A DNA stretch of 64,000 bases from Nocardioides sp. (GCF_030150155.1 NZ_JASLGR010000028.1:1-64000), one strand, 5' to 3'; counted from the first letter of the stretch, positions 1 to 8,570 are shown. Program-made: numbers and translations. The notes: a model not told the origin generated them from the sequence alone.

Positions 1-100
1 GGCACCCCGAGATCCGTAGGGGCGAAGCCGGCGCACGAAAGAGACGCGCACCTGGTCGGGTGTGTGACGTGTGCGAGCCGCCCCGAGGAGGTGTCCGCTG

Positions 101-1474
101 ATGAGTCAGGTGAGCGAGCTGGTCCACCCGATCCTGGGTGCGGTGTGGTCGGCGAACGGGGCTGTGGCAGGGGTGGCCGAGGTCGACCCGATGTTCATGC
201 GTGATGAGGACCAGGTCACTGCCTTGCACGAGGTGTTGGCGTTGGAGGCCCGCACCGCGGAGTTGAAGGCCCGTCTCCTGACGGCCCTGGACCGTGCGGG
301 CAGGGTCGATGAGGGTGCTGGGGAACGGGATCTGGGGTTCTGGCTGGCTCACCAGGCACGGGCCGGGATCCGTGATGCCCGCCGCGAGATCGGGTTCGCT
401 CACGCCTTGGAGGCCCATCCGGTGACCGGTAGCGCGTTGCGGGCCGGGACGATCTCGGCAGCACAGGCCACGGTGGTGATGGAGGCCGTGGAGGCTTTGC
501 CTGCTGATCTCCCGGCCGGGTTGGTGGCCGATCTGCAGGCACTGGATCGTGGTGGTGCTGATGTTGCTGCTCGTGCTGAGGCGCGGCTGGTGGCTGATGC
601 AGCCCAGTTCGGTCCAGCACAGTTGAGGGTGCTGGGGCGCCGGATCCTGGAGGTCGTGGCGCCGGAGATCGCAGACGAGGCCGAGGCCCGCAAGCTGGAA
701 GCCGCTGAGCGTCGTGGCCGGGCCCGGATCCGCTTGACGGTGCGGCGGGTCGGAGACGGCACGTCGATGATCAGCGGCCGCCTGCCTGACCTGGCGGCGA
801 ACCACCTGCTGCCGATGCTGGACTCGTTGGTCAACCCACGACGGACGCCGGCGTGGGCCGCCCCGGGCGAGCCCGGGGACGGGAGCGCGGGCGAGGGGGC
901 CGAAGCCGGGGACCGGAGCATCGCCCCGAAGCCGTGGTGGGCGATGCCGGCGCCGTACAAGCTGGGGCATGCGTTCGTGGAGCTGCTCTCGCGGATCCCG
1001 ACCGACCTGCTGCCCGTACACGGCTCGACGCCGGCGACTCTCTTCATCACGGCGACCCTGGAGCAGTTGCGGACCGGACTCGGTGCCGCGATCGTCCAGG
1101 GGCCGCGGGGCGAGGATCTGATCAGCGTCGCTGAGGCCCGACGCCTGGCCTGCACCAGCAACCTGATCCCCGCGGTGCTCGGCACCGGGGGCGAAGTCCT
1201 CGATCTGGGGCGCACGACGCGCTTGTTCACCGCGGCGCAGGTCAAGGCGCTGCGACTGCGTTACCGACACTGCCAGGGCCAGGGCTGCACCAGACCGGCC
1301 TCACACTGCGAGGCGCACCATCACCGCAGCTGGCTCGATGGCGGACCGACCGACCTGGCCAACGCCGTGTTGCTCTGCAACCGGTGTCACCACCGTGCCC
1401 ACGACCCGCGCCTGACCTACGAGGTCATGCCCGAGGGTGCGGTCGTCTTCACCGCCCGTGGCAGTCCACCATGA
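101..1474 (+). CDS. DUF222/HNH endonuclease-domain protein (13E12 family)
   Basis: A 457-residue protein of the actinobacterial DUF222 (13E12 repeat) family with a C-terminal HNH nuclease module. The long N-terminal part is helical and charged. The C-terminus carries a CQGQGC pair, an EAHHH segment, and then LLCNRCHHRAHD, which together supply the zinc-binding cysteines and HNH histidines. I chose ATG 101 because GAGGAGG lies about 9 bases upstream; an in-frame GTG at 71 has no such site. Family members are multicopy in actinobacterial genomes and their role is not settled, so nuclease activity is a domain-based inference. It stands alone, with a strong hairpin after it, and is not obviously part of the steroid genes. 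Confidence 0.85.
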   Translation: MSQVSELVHPILGAVWSANGAVAGVAEVDPMFMRDEDQVTALHEVLALEARTAELKARLLTALDRAGRVDEGAGERDLGFWLAHQARAGIRDARREIGFAHALEAHPVTGSALRAGTISAAQATVVMEAVEALPADLPAGLVADLQALDRGGADVAARAEARLVADAAQFGPAQLRVLGRRILEVVAPEIADEAEARKLEAAERRGRARIRLTVRRVGDGTSMISGRLPDLAANHLLPMLDSLVNPRRTPAWAAPGEPGDGSAGEGAEAGDRSIAPKPWWAMPAPYKLGHAFVELLSRIPTDLLPVHGSTPATLFITATLEQLRTGLGAAIVQGPRGEDLISVAEARRLACTSNLIPAVLGTGGEVLDLGRTTRLFTAAQVKALRLRYRHCQGQGCTRPASHCEAHHHRSWLDGGPTDLANAVLLCNRCHHRAHDPRLTYEVMPEGAVVFTARGSPP

Positions 1475-1485
1475 CCCGGAGACGG

Positions 1486-1520
1486 CCGACGCCCGGCCGG
1501 GAGACCCGGCCGGGCGTCGG
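1486..1520. terminator. Bidirectional hairpin terminator
   Basis: A perfect 16-bp GC-rich stem (1486-1501 pairing with 1505-1520) with a 3-base loop. It lies between the ends of two convergent genes (HNH protein and SDR), so it can serve both. No T-run follows, which is common in high-GC actinobacteria. Confidence 0.75.
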
Positions 1521-1545
1521 AGGTGGAGCGGGGGAGCGGTGCGGC

Positions 1546-2472
1546 TCAGAGCTGCTCAATCCCGGTCGTGTCGAGCTTGGCGACCGAGTAGGCCGAGTAG
1601 GTCTGGTACGGCGAGCGGTCGGCGAAGTGCGGCACCAGCTGCTCGTCGAACTGCTCCAGGGTGAACTCGCCGGTCGGCGAGGTGAACTTCTGCTCCACCA
1701 CCGGGGCGGCCATCAGCGCGACCATGTCGCCGTACACCACGAAGACCTGGCCCGAGACCTTCTGGGCGGCCGGCGAGGCCAGCCAGGAGACGAACGTGCC
1801 GACCCGCTCGGGGGCGAGGATGTCGAGACCGCCGGTCTCCTCGGCGTTGTGGTCGGCGTCGAAGACCTTCTCGGTCATCGCGGTGCGCGCCCGCGGGCAG
1901 ATCACGTTGGCGGTGACACCGTACCGGGTCAGGCCCTGGTGCGCCGAGAGGGTCAGCGCGGTGATGCCCGCCTTGGCCGCGGAGTAGTTCGGCTGCCCGG
2001 CCGAGCCGAACAGGAACGCCTCGGAGGCGGTGTTGATCAGGCGCCCGTAGATCGGGCCGCCCTCGGCCTTCGACTTGGCCTTCCAGTACGTCGCTGCAGC
2101 GCGGGAGAGGACGGCGTGGCCCTTGAGGTGCACCGCGATGACCGCGTCCCACTGCTCCTCGGTCATGTTGAACAGCAGGGTGTCGCGGATGACGCCGGCG
2201 TTGTTGACCACGATGTCGAGGCTGCCGAAGGAGTCCACCGCGGCCTCGACCAGCTGGTCGCCGAGCGCCCACTGGGAGACGTCGCCCTTGACCGCCACGG
2301 CACCCACGCCCAGGGCCTTGATCTCCTCGACCACCGTGTCAGCGGCGGGCCCCATGTCGTTGACGACCACGTTGGCGCCCGCGGCGGCCAGGGAGAGAGC
2401 CTCGGCCCGTCCCAGCCCGGCGCCGGCGCCTGTCACGATCGCGGTGCGGCCTGCCAACTGCGTGCTGCTCAT
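1546..2472 (-). CDS. SDR family NAD(P)-dependent dehydrogenase, Hsd4A-like
   Basis: Classical short-chain dehydrogenase of 308 residues with the TGAGAGLG nucleotide-binding loop near residues 14-21, NNAG at 90-93, and a Ser150-Tyr163-Lys167 catalytic triad. A C-terminal extension of about 60 residues beyond the core fold resembles the 3-hydroxyacyl-CoA dehydrogenase / 17-beta-hydroxysteroid dehydrogenase type of actinobacteria (M. tuberculosis Rv3502c, Hsd4A). It probably oxidises a 3-hydroxyacyl-CoA or 17-hydroxy group during steroid catabolism. It is divergent from the fadA5-type thiolase across a 194-bp gap holding a KstR-like palindrome, which supports the steroid assignment. Exact substrate is inferred from context. 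Confidence 0.8.
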   Translation of the reverse strand: MSSTQLAGRTAIVTGAGAGLGRAEALSLAAAGANVVVNDMGPAADTVVEEIKALGVGAVAVKGDVSQWALGDQLVEAAVDSFGSLDIVVNNAGVIRDTLLFNMTEEQWDAVIAVHLKGHAVLSRAAATYWKAKSKAEGGPIYGRLINTASEAFLFGSAGQPNYSAAKAGITALTLSAHQGLTRYGVTANVICPRARTAMTEKVFDADHNAEETGGLDILAPERVGTFVSWLASPAAQKVSGQVFVVYGDMVALMAAPVVEQKFTSPTGEFTLEQFDEQLVPHFADRSPYQTYSAYSVAKLDTTGIEQL

Positions 2473-2587
2473 CTGTGCTCCCTAACGTCGGGGGTGTGGT
2501 CTGAAGCGGGCCGTTCCGACGTGGATCGGCCACACTCGGCACGGTAGATCGCGTTCTCGTTCCGTCGCTCCGCGCGGTCCGACTGGA

Positions 2588-2601
2588 TGGGACGTGTTCC
2601 A
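2588..2601. promoter_or_regulatory. KstR-like operator between hsd4A-type and fadA5-type genes
   Basis: TGGGACGTGTTCCA matches seven of the eight fixed positions of the mycobacterial KstR motif TNNAACNNGTTNNA (G for A at position 4) and is a near-perfect inverted repeat. It sits in the divergent intergenic region, 66 bases before the thiolase start and 116 before the SDR start. A weaker relative, TAGATCGCGTTCTC, lies at 2545-2558. Binding is inferred from motif match only. Confidence 0.55.
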
Positions 2602-2666
2602 CATTCGGTCCTCGGCGCTCCTACGCTGCCCAGACCATTCCACTCCCACCTTCCAGGAGCCACCCG

Positions 2667-3797
2667 ATGCCTGAGGCCGTGATCGTCGATGCGGTGCGTA
2701 CCCCCGTCGGCCGCCGAAACGGGGCGCTGTCCAGCCTCCACCCGGCGGAACTGTTGGGCCTGACCCAGCGTGGCCTGATCGAGCGCGTCGGGGTGGACCC
2801 GGCCAGCATCGCCCAGGTCGTCGGTGGCTGTGTCACCCAGGCGGGGGAGCAGTCCAACAACGTCACCCGCAACGCCTGGCTGCGTGCCGGCCTGCCCTAC
2901 ACCACCGCCTGCACCTCGATCGACTGCGCCTGCGGCTCCTCGCAGCAGGCAGTCCACCTGGTCGCCGGTCTGATCGCCTCGGGCGCGATCGACGCCGGCA
3001 TCGGCTGTGGCGTGGAGTCGATGAGCCGCGTCTTCCTCGGCGCAGCACTGGCTCCGGGTACGGGCTACCCGTACCTGGAGGAGTGGAACCTCGACCTGCC
3101 CGACCAGTTCACCGCCGCCGAGCGGATCGCGCAGCGCCGTGGCATCACCCGCGCCGACGCCGACGCGCTCGGCCTGGCCTCCCAGCACAAGGCCGCCGCC
3201 GCGTGGGCCGAGAACCGCTTCGAGGGCCAGATCCTGCCCGTCACCGTCGAGGGCACCGTGGTCGACCGCGACCAGGGTCTGCGTGAGACCACCGCCGAGG
3301 CGCTGGCCGGCCTCAAGCCCGTGATCGAGGGCGGCATCCACACCGCCGGCAACTCGTCCCAGATCTCCGACGGCGCCGCCGCCGTGCTGCTGATGAGCCG
3401 CGAGCGCGCCGAGGCCGAGGGTCTGCGCCCCCGCGCCCGGATCGTCGTGTCCGGGATGGTCGGCTCCGAGCCGCACTACCACCTCGACGGCCCGGTCGAC
3501 GCGACCCGGCACGTGCTGGCCAAGGCCGGCATGACGATGGCCGACATCGACCTGGTCGAGATCAACGAGGCGTTCGCCTCCGTCGTGCTGTCGTGGGCCC
3601 AGGTGCACAACGCCGACATGGACAAGGTCAACGTCAACGGTGGTGCGATCGCGCTGGGCCACGCCGTCGGCTCCACCGGTGCCCGCCTGATCACCCAGGC
3701 CGTCAACGAGCTCGAGCGTCGCGACGCCTCCACCGCCCTGGTCACCATGTGCGCCGGCGGTGCCCACGCCACGGCCACCATCATCGAACGGATCTGA
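2667..3797 (+). CDS. fadA5: Steroid side-chain 3-ketoacyl-CoA thiolase (FadA5-like)
   Basis: Thiolase of 376 residues that matches M. tuberculosis FadA5 closely along its whole length, including VVGGCVTQAGEQSNN, HTAGNSSQISDGAAAVL and INEAFASVVLSWA. The nucleophile is Cys89 (DCACGS), with His332 (ALGHAVG) and Cys362 (TMCAGG) completing the active site. FadA5 cleaves 3-keto side-chain CoA thioesters of cholesterol, releasing propionyl- or acetyl-CoA. The loop that reads GHPVG in most thiolases is GHAVG here. The ATG at 2667 follows CCAGGAG. It is the first gene of a tight four-gene operon (2-bp gap to the next gene). Confidence 0.9.
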   Translation: MPEAVIVDAVRTPVGRRNGALSSLHPAELLGLTQRGLIERVGVDPASIAQVVGGCVTQAGEQSNNVTRNAWLRAGLPYTTACTSIDCACGSSQQAVHLVAGLIASGAIDAGIGCGVESMSRVFLGAALAPGTGYPYLEEWNLDLPDQFTAAERIAQRRGITRADADALGLASQHKAAAAWAENRFEGQILPVTVEGTVVDRDQGLRETTAEALAGLKPVIEGGIHTAGNSSQISDGAAAVLLMSRERAEAEGLRPRARIVVSGMVGSEPHYHLDGPVDATRHVLAKAGMTMADIDLVEINEAFASVVLSWAQVHNADMDKVNVNGGAIALGHAVGSTGARLITQAVNELERRDASTALVTMCAGGAHATATIIERI

Positions 3798-3799
3798 GC

Positions 3800-6025
3800 A
3801 TGCCCCGACCGACCAGCACCGGAACCCTCGGCCTCGGCCAGGACCACGTCGACCTGCGTGACGCCGTCCGCACCCTGGTGGCGCGCCACATCGGCGACAC
3901 CGTCGTCCGTGCCGCCGTCGACGCCACCACCGAGGCGCGCCCGCCGTTCTGGGGTGAGCTCGCCGAGCAGGGCCTGCTCGGCCTGCACCTGCCCGAGGAG
4001 CTCGGCGGCGCCGGCTTCACCCTGCTCGAGACCGCGGTGGTCACCGAGGAGCTCGGCCGCTCGATGGCCCCGGGCCCGTTCCTGCCCACCGTGATCACCT
4101 CGGCCGCGCTCGCCGCGGCCGGCCACGACGCACTCGTCGAGGGCCTCGCCGACGGCTCCCTGATCGCCGCCGTCGCCCTCGAGCCCGGCACCCTGACCGG
4201 CACCCGCTCGGCCGACGGCGCGTTGTCCGTCACCGGTACGTCGGTCCCGGCCCTGGGTGCCTGCCTCGCCGACGTCGCCCTCGTCCCGGTCCGGGTCCAG
4301 GGCGAGGCCGAGGTGGCCTGGGTGATCCTCGGTGCCGACCAGTTCGACGTGCCCGCCGAGCCCGCCCCCAGCCACGACCTGACTCGCCGGCTCGCCCCGA
4401 TCACCGTCGACACCACCGTGGCCGCCGCCGACGTGCTCACCCTCGACCCGCTGCTGCCGCGCGAGATCGCCGCCACCCTGATCGCCGCCGAGGCCTCGGG
4501 CCTGGCCGACTGGGCCACCTGGACCGCCGCCGAGTATGCCCGCGTCCGCGAGCAGTTCGGTCGCCCGATCGGACAGTTCCAGGGCGTCAAGCACCGCGTC
4601 GCCTGGATGCTCGGCGTCGCCGAGCAGGCCCGGGTCTGCGCCTGGGACGCCGCCCGCGCCTGGGAGGACGGCCCCAGCGCCGAGGCCTCCTTCGCTGCCG
4701 CCGTCGCCGCCGTGCTCAGCGTCGACGCCGCGTTCCGCACCGCCAAGGACTGCATCAACACCCTCGGCGGGATCGGCTACACCTGGGAGCACGACGCCAA
4801 CCTCTACCTGCGCCGGGCCCACACCCTGCGGCTCCTCCTCGGCGCCGCCTCGGTGTGGCAGCGCCGGGTCGCCGAGCTCGCGCTCGACGGCACCCGTCGC
4901 GAGCTCAGTGTCGACCTGCCCGAGTCCGCGGAGCGGATCCGTGCCGACGTACGCGCTGAGCTGGCGCCGGCCCTGGAGCTGCCCGCTGCCGAGCAGGTCA
5001 CCTACCTGGCCGAGCACGGCTACACCTCGCCCCACCTGCCCGCACCGTGGGGCAAGGGGGCCGATGCGGTCACCCAGTTGGTGATCGCCGAAGAGCTCGC
5101 TGCTGCTGGGCTGACGCCGCACGACATGGTCATCGGCAACTGGGTGGTGCCGACGCTGATCGAGCATGGCGACGACGCCCAGCAGCAGCGTTTCGTCCCG
5201 CCGAGCCTGGCCGGAGGACTGGTCTGGTGCCAGCTCTTCTCCGAGCCCGGCGCCGGCTCCGACCTGGCCGGGCTCAGCACCCGCGCCGAGAAGGTCGACG
5301 GCGGCTGGAAGATCAACGGCCAGAAGGTCTGGACCTCGCTGGCCCGCGACGCCGACTACGGCATCCTGCTGGCACGCACCGACGCCGGCGTGGCCAAGCA
5401 CAAGGGCCTGTCCTACTTCGTGCTCGACATGACCACGCCCGGGATCGACATCCGTCCGCTGCGCGAGCTGACCGGTGAGGCGCTGTTCAACGAGGTCTTC
5501 CTGGACAACGTGATCATCCCCGACGAGTGCCTGGTCGGGCAGCCCGGCGACGGTTGGAAGCTCGCCCGCACCACCCTGGCCAACGAGCGGGTCTCGATGA
5601 CGAAGGGCTCCTCGCTCGGCCCCGGCGGCGAGACGCTGCTCGAGCTCGCTGCCGAGGACGCCGGCGGTGACGGCGGTCGGACCACCCGACTCGGTCGGGC
5701 GCTGGCCGAGGCGCACGCCGTCGGCCTCTTCGACCTGCGCAGCGCGCTGCGCAAGGTCAGCGGCGCCCAGCCCGGTGCCGAGTCCAGCGTGGCCAAGCTG
5801 CTCTCCGTGGCGCACCTGCAGGAGCTGTGGGAGACCGCCGTGGAGTGGAGCGGTACGTCGGCGGCGTACGGCGTCCCGCAGCGGCGCACGCCGATGTGGA
5901 ACTTCCTCTCCACCCGTAACCTGTCCATCGCCGGCGGCACCACCGACGTCCAGCTCAACATCATCGCCGAGCGGATCCTGGGCCTGCCCCGCGACGCCGA
6001 GCCGGCCCCGTCCACCAAGGCCTGA
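3800..6025 (+). CDS. Fused two-domain acyl-CoA dehydrogenase (FadE34/ChsE3-like)
   Basis: A 741-residue protein with two complete acyl-CoA dehydrogenase domains in one chain. Domain 1 spans roughly residues 10-370 (REQFGRPIGQFQGVKHR and GGIGYTWEHDAN segments); domain 2 spans roughly 375-735 (FSEPGAGSDLAG, GQKVWTSLA, and a C-terminal IAGGTTDVQLNIIAERILGL). Mycobacterial FadE34 (ChsE3) has the same fused layout and acts early in cholesterol side-chain beta-oxidation, where related enzymes use two different subunits. The start ATG at 3800 lies two bases past the thiolase stop; the frame stays open farther upstream inside the thiolase gene, but that start would overlap it. FAD-dependent alpha,beta-desaturation is expected; the exact chain length is inferred. 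Confidence 0.85.
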   Translation: MPRPTSTGTLGLGQDHVDLRDAVRTLVARHIGDTVVRAAVDATTEARPPFWGELAEQGLLGLHLPEELGGAGFTLLETAVVTEELGRSMAPGPFLPTVITSAALAAAGHDALVEGLADGSLIAAVALEPGTLTGTRSADGALSVTGTSVPALGACLADVALVPVRVQGEAEVAWVILGADQFDVPAEPAPSHDLTRRLAPITVDTTVAAADVLTLDPLLPREIAATLIAAEASGLADWATWTAAEYARVREQFGRPIGQFQGVKHRVAWMLGVAEQARVCAWDAARAWEDGPSAEASFAAAVAAVLSVDAAFRTAKDCINTLGGIGYTWEHDANLYLRRAHTLRLLLGAASVWQRRVAELALDGTRRELSVDLPESAERIRADVRAELAPALELPAAEQVTYLAEHGYTSPHLPAPWGKGADAVTQLVIAEELAAAGLTPHDMVIGNWVVPTLIEHGDDAQQQRFVPPSLAGGLVWCQLFSEPGAGSDLAGLSTRAEKVDGGWKINGQKVWTSLARDADYGILLARTDAGVAKHKGLSYFVLDMTTPGIDIRPLRELTGEALFNEVFLDNVIIPDECLVGQPGDGWKLARTTLANERVSMTKGSSLGPGGETLLELAAEDAGGDGGRTTRLGRALAEAHAVGLFDLRSALRKVSGAQPGAESSVAKLLSVAHLQELWETAVEWSGTSAAYGVPQRRTPMWNFLSTRNLSIAGGTTDVQLNIIAERILGLPRDAEPAPSTKA

Positions 6026-6034
6026 GGAGACCCG

Positions 6035-6916
6035 ATGCCGATCAACCTCGAGGCGGCCCTGAGTGCCCCGCCTGCGACCCGCGAGATCGCCTGGACGCAG
6101 CGCGACGCGCTGCTCTACCACCTCTCCCTGGGGGCGGGCCGACCCGTCGCGGGGAAGGAGTTCGACCCCGAGCTGCGCTGGACCTACGAGCGCGACCTGC
6201 AGGTGCTGCCGACCTTCGCCGCCGTCGCCGGTGGTGGGATCTCCGCAGGGGACCGGCCCGCCGCCGGGCTGCACCTGCCCGGGATCGAGGTCGACCTCTA
6301 CAAACTGCTCCACTCCGGTCAGGAGGTCACCGTCCACCGGCCCCTGCCCGCCGCCGGCACCGCCACGGTGACGACCCGGGTCGCTCACCTGTGGGACAAG
6401 GGTAAGGCCGCGGTGATCGTGCTCGAGCACAGCGCCGTCTCGCCCGAGGGCGAGCCGCTGTGGACCAACGTGATGCAGATCTGGGCCCGCGGCGAGGGCG
6501 GCTTCGGCGGCGAGGCCGGCCCCGAGGAGACCTGGGTGCGCCCTGAGCGTGAGCCCGACCTCGTGATCGATGCCCCCACCGGGGCCGACCAGGCCCTGCT
6601 CTACCGCCTCAACGGCGACCTCAACCCGCTGCACGTGGACCCCGAGTTCGCGGCCAAGGTCGGGATGGATGCCCCGATCCTGCACGGTCTGGCCAGCTAC
6701 GGCATCGTCGCCAAGGCGCTCGTCGACGGAGCCCTCGACGGCGACGCCGCGCGCCTGGAGTCGTTCGCGGTGCGCTTCGCCGGCACCCTGCTGCCGGGGG
6801 AGACGCTGCGCACCTCGGTGTGGCGCGAGGACGGCGAGCTGCGGTTCGTGGCGACCTGCCCGGAGCGGTCCGGGGCCGTCGTACTGTCGCACGGGACCGC
6901 GCAGGTGTCGGCGTGA
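6035..6916 (+). CDS. MaoC-like double-hotdog enoyl-CoA hydratase (ChsH3-like)
   Basis: A 293-residue protein with two hotdog folds. The C-terminal half carries the hydratase-2 signature YRLNGDLNPLHVD (residues 190-202), with Asp195 and His200 as the catalytic pair. The N-terminal half lacks that motif and is expected to shape the acyl-binding site. It resembles M. tuberculosis Rv3538 (ChsH3) throughout, for example in the VLPTF and GEGGFGG segments. It likely hydrates the enoyl-CoA made by the preceding dehydrogenase. The start follows TGAGGAG at 6022-6028, in the same operon, and its last bases overlap the next start as GTGA. Confidence 0.85.
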   Translation: MPINLEAALSAPPATREIAWTQRDALLYHLSLGAGRPVAGKEFDPELRWTYERDLQVLPTFAAVAGGGISAGDRPAAGLHLPGIEVDLYKLLHSGQEVTVHRPLPAAGTATVTTRVAHLWDKGKAAVIVLEHSAVSPEGEPLWTNVMQIWARGEGGFGGEAGPEETWVRPEREPDLVIDAPTGADQALLYRLNGDLNPLHVDPEFAAKVGMDAPILHGLASYGIVAKALVDGALDGDAARLESFAVRFAGTLLPGETLRTSVWREDGELRFVATCPERSGAVVLSHGTAQVSA

Positions 6917-7566
6917 GCGGGCGCGAGGAGCGCTCCGGCCACGCCACCCCCGCCCGGCCCTCGGCACTGTCGGCGACGCCGCGCAACGTCGGGGTCGACG
7001 CCGCCGTGGCCGCCGCCCGGCGGGTGGTCTCGGCGCTGCTGCACGCCGGTGACGGCTCGGCCGCGGAGATGTCGGAGGTCGCCGCCCAGCTCAACGAGGT
7101 CGCCGCGGCCCTGGAGAACGCGGCGCCCACCCGCGAGGAGCGCCTGGTCGACATGTGGTCGGGCGAGGGCTACACCAGGCACGACCCGGTGACGGGGCCG
7201 GAGAACGCGGTCGCGCCGCCGCTGCTGCTCGACGGGCTGGCCGACGGCTCCATCGAGGGCCGGGTCACGCTCGGGCTGCCCTATCAGGGGCCGCCCGGAT
7301 GCGTGCACGGTGGCATCTCGGCGCTGCTGCTGGACCACACCCTCGGCGTGGCCAACGCCTGGGCGGGGGACTCCGGCATGACCGGCACGCTGACGCTGCG
7401 CTACCACCGGCCCACGCCGCTCTTCGTCGAGCTGACCGTCCGCGCCCGGCAGGAGAAGGTCGACGGCCGCAAGATCACCACCACCGGCGAGATCGTCGCC
7501 GACGGGGAGGTCTGCGTCTCGGCCGAGGGGCTGTTCATCAACAAGTTCGTCGAGCGGCCGCGCTGA
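6913..7566 (+). CDS. PaaI-type hotdog acyl-CoA thioesterase
   Basis: A 217-residue protein starting at GTG 6913, which overlaps the preceding stop in a GTGA junction, indicating translational coupling. The C-terminal ~130 residues form a single hotdog thioesterase domain with the GPPGCVHGGISALLLDHTLG segment (about residues 130-149), where the HGG/Asp arrangement typical of PaaI/4HBT enzymes is found. The N-terminal ~70 residues are alanine-rich and helical. As last gene of the thiolase operon it may release steroid acids or free CoA from dead-end thioesters. The substrate is unknown. Confidence 0.75.
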   Translation: MSGREERSGHATPARPSALSATPRNVGVDAAVAAARRVVSALLHAGDGSAAEMSEVAAQLNEVAAALENAAPTREERLVDMWSGEGYTRHDPVTGPENAVAPPLLLDGLADGSIEGRVTLGLPYQGPPGCVHGGISALLLDHTLGVANAWAGDSGMTGTLTLRYHRPTPLFVELTVRARQEKVDGRKITTTGEIVADGEVCVSAEGLFINKFVERPR

Positions 7567-7598
7567 GGTCGATCCTGCGCGAGCGCTCTGTGCGCGTA

Positions 7599-7636
7599 CG
7601 ACGAGGCGTCCCGGGTCACCCCGGGGCGCCTCGTCG
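7599..7636 (+). terminator. Terminator of the fadA5-type operon
   Basis: A stem of about 17 bp with one mismatch: CGACGAGGCG followed by CCCGGG pairs with its complement ending at 7635, around a 3-4 base loop. It lies 33 bases after the thioesterase stop and before the first 22-bp repeat cluster. Confidence 0.65.
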
Positions 7637-7645
7637 GCGTTCGGG

Positions 7646-7709
7646 GTGGTGAAGGCGGATCTGGGTGGTGGTGAACCCGGAAGTGGGTGGTGGTGAACCC
7701 GGATCTCGG
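7646..7709 (+). repeat. 22-bp-period repeat cluster 1 (three units, forward)
   Basis: Three units around GTGAACCCGG start at 7649, 7671 and 7693, exactly 22 bp apart; the first is degenerate (GTGAAGGCGG). The cluster lies between the thioesterase operon terminator and the TetR gene. The same unit recurs at 8455-8520 (inverted) and 8618-8681. Confidence 0.8.
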
Positions 7710-7723
7710 CGGGACCACTACGG

Positions 7724-7739
7724 TGTGACCTGTCTCACT
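7724..7739. promoter_or_regulatory. Crp/GlxR-like site upstream of the TetR gene
   Basis: TGTGACCTGTCTCACT matches nine of the ten fixed positions of the TGTGA-N6-TCACA consensus used by actinobacterial Crp/GlxR. It is 51 bases before the TetR start. It is also an imperfect palindrome (GTGNGACNNGTCNCAC), so an autoregulatory TetR operator is an alternative reading. Confidence 0.5.
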
Positions 7740-7789
7740 CAGCGGGGTGGGATCGAGCGGTACGGGCCCACTCAGCGGAGGATGTTCCG

Positions 7790-8452
7790 GTGGACGACGT
7801 ACGTCCACCCCCGAGTCGCGCAGCAGGAAGCAGGGACCACGTGCCACGCCTAGCCGAGGATCGGCCGCCCGCCACCCCCGTGTCGGCGGAGCAGAAGGAC
7901 CGCTACCAGCGGATCCTGCGCGCGGCCGCGCGTCATGGTGCCGACAAGGGCCTGGAGCGGGTCCAGATGCACGACGTCGCCCGTGACGCCGGGGTGGCGA
8001 TCGCGACGCTGTACCGCTACTTCCCATCCAAGACGCACCTGTTCACGGCCCTGATGCAGTCCCAGGTCAGCCGGCTCGGTGACGGCCCGCCCGTGCACCG
8101 CCCCGGCGAGGCCCCCGAGGAGGGCGTGAGCCGGCTGTTGGTCCGTGCGGGCCGTGAGCTGCTCAAGACCCCGTTGCTGGCCCACGCGATGGTCCAGTCC
8201 AACAACTCCACCCTCGCCACCGCCCCCCACAGCGGCGTCGACAGCCTCTTCCGCGAGCAGCTCATCGCCGCCAGCGGGCTCGAGGAGCCGACCGACTACG
8301 AGATCCGCCTCTTGCTGCTGCTGGAGCAGGCCTGGTACGGCCTCGTGATGGCAGCCCTCAACCAGGGGGAGTGGACCAGCCCGACGCAGTTCGCCGCCGA
8401 CACCGACCTGATGTGTCGGCTGCTGCTGCGAGGCCTGGCCGAGGCTCCCTAG
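7790..8452 (+). CDS. TetR family regulator, KstR-like
   Basis: A 220-residue TetR-type repressor. After a ~35-residue basic, proline-rich leader, the DNA-binding domain contains VQMHDVARDAGVAIATLYRY followed by FPSKTHLF, closely resembling the helix-turn-helix of mycobacterial KstR (VADRADVAVGTLYRYFPSK). The C-terminal ligand domain is less conserved. KstR controls cholesterol catabolism in response to steroid CoA thioesters, so this is a candidate steroid-pathway regulator. Start GTG 7790 follows GCGGAGG by 7 bases; GTG 7841 is an alternative that drops the leader. No KstR-type palindrome is present in front of this gene, so autoregulation by that motif is not evident. Confidence 0.8.
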   Translation: MDDVRPPPSRAAGSRDHVPRLAEDRPPATPVSAEQKDRYQRILRAAARHGADKGLERVQMHDVARDAGVAIATLYRYFPSKTHLFTALMQSQVSRLGDGPPVHRPGEAPEEGVSRLLVRAGRELLKTPLLAHAMVQSNNSTLATAPHSGVDSLFREQLIAASGLEEPTDYEIRLLLLLEQAWYGLVMAALNQGEWTSPTQFAADTDLMCRLLLRGLAEAP

Positions 8453-8454
8453 CC

Positions 8455-8520
8455 GCCGACTTCCGGGTTCGCCACGCCCGAGATCCGGGTTCGCCACGCG
8501 CGAGTTCCGGGTTGCCCACC
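8455..8520 (-). repeat. 22-bp-period repeat cluster 2 (three units, inverted)
   Basis: Three units of the same repeat on the opposite strand, with CCGGGTT cores at 8463, 8485 and 8507 (22-bp spacing). The cluster begins immediately after the TetR stop codon. It is inverted relative to clusters 1 and 3 and could pair with either in RNA or single-stranded DNA. Confidence 0.8.
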
Positions 8521-8570
8521 GGCGCCCTTCTCCGCTGCCCCGACGCCGTACCGTCGAGCTCGGAAACGAC

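Noticed and set aside
101..1474. Mobile intron or homing endonuclease interpretation of the HNH protein
   Set aside because: The DUF222 region identifies it as a normal multicopy actinobacterial family member; no intron or repeat boundaries are visible.
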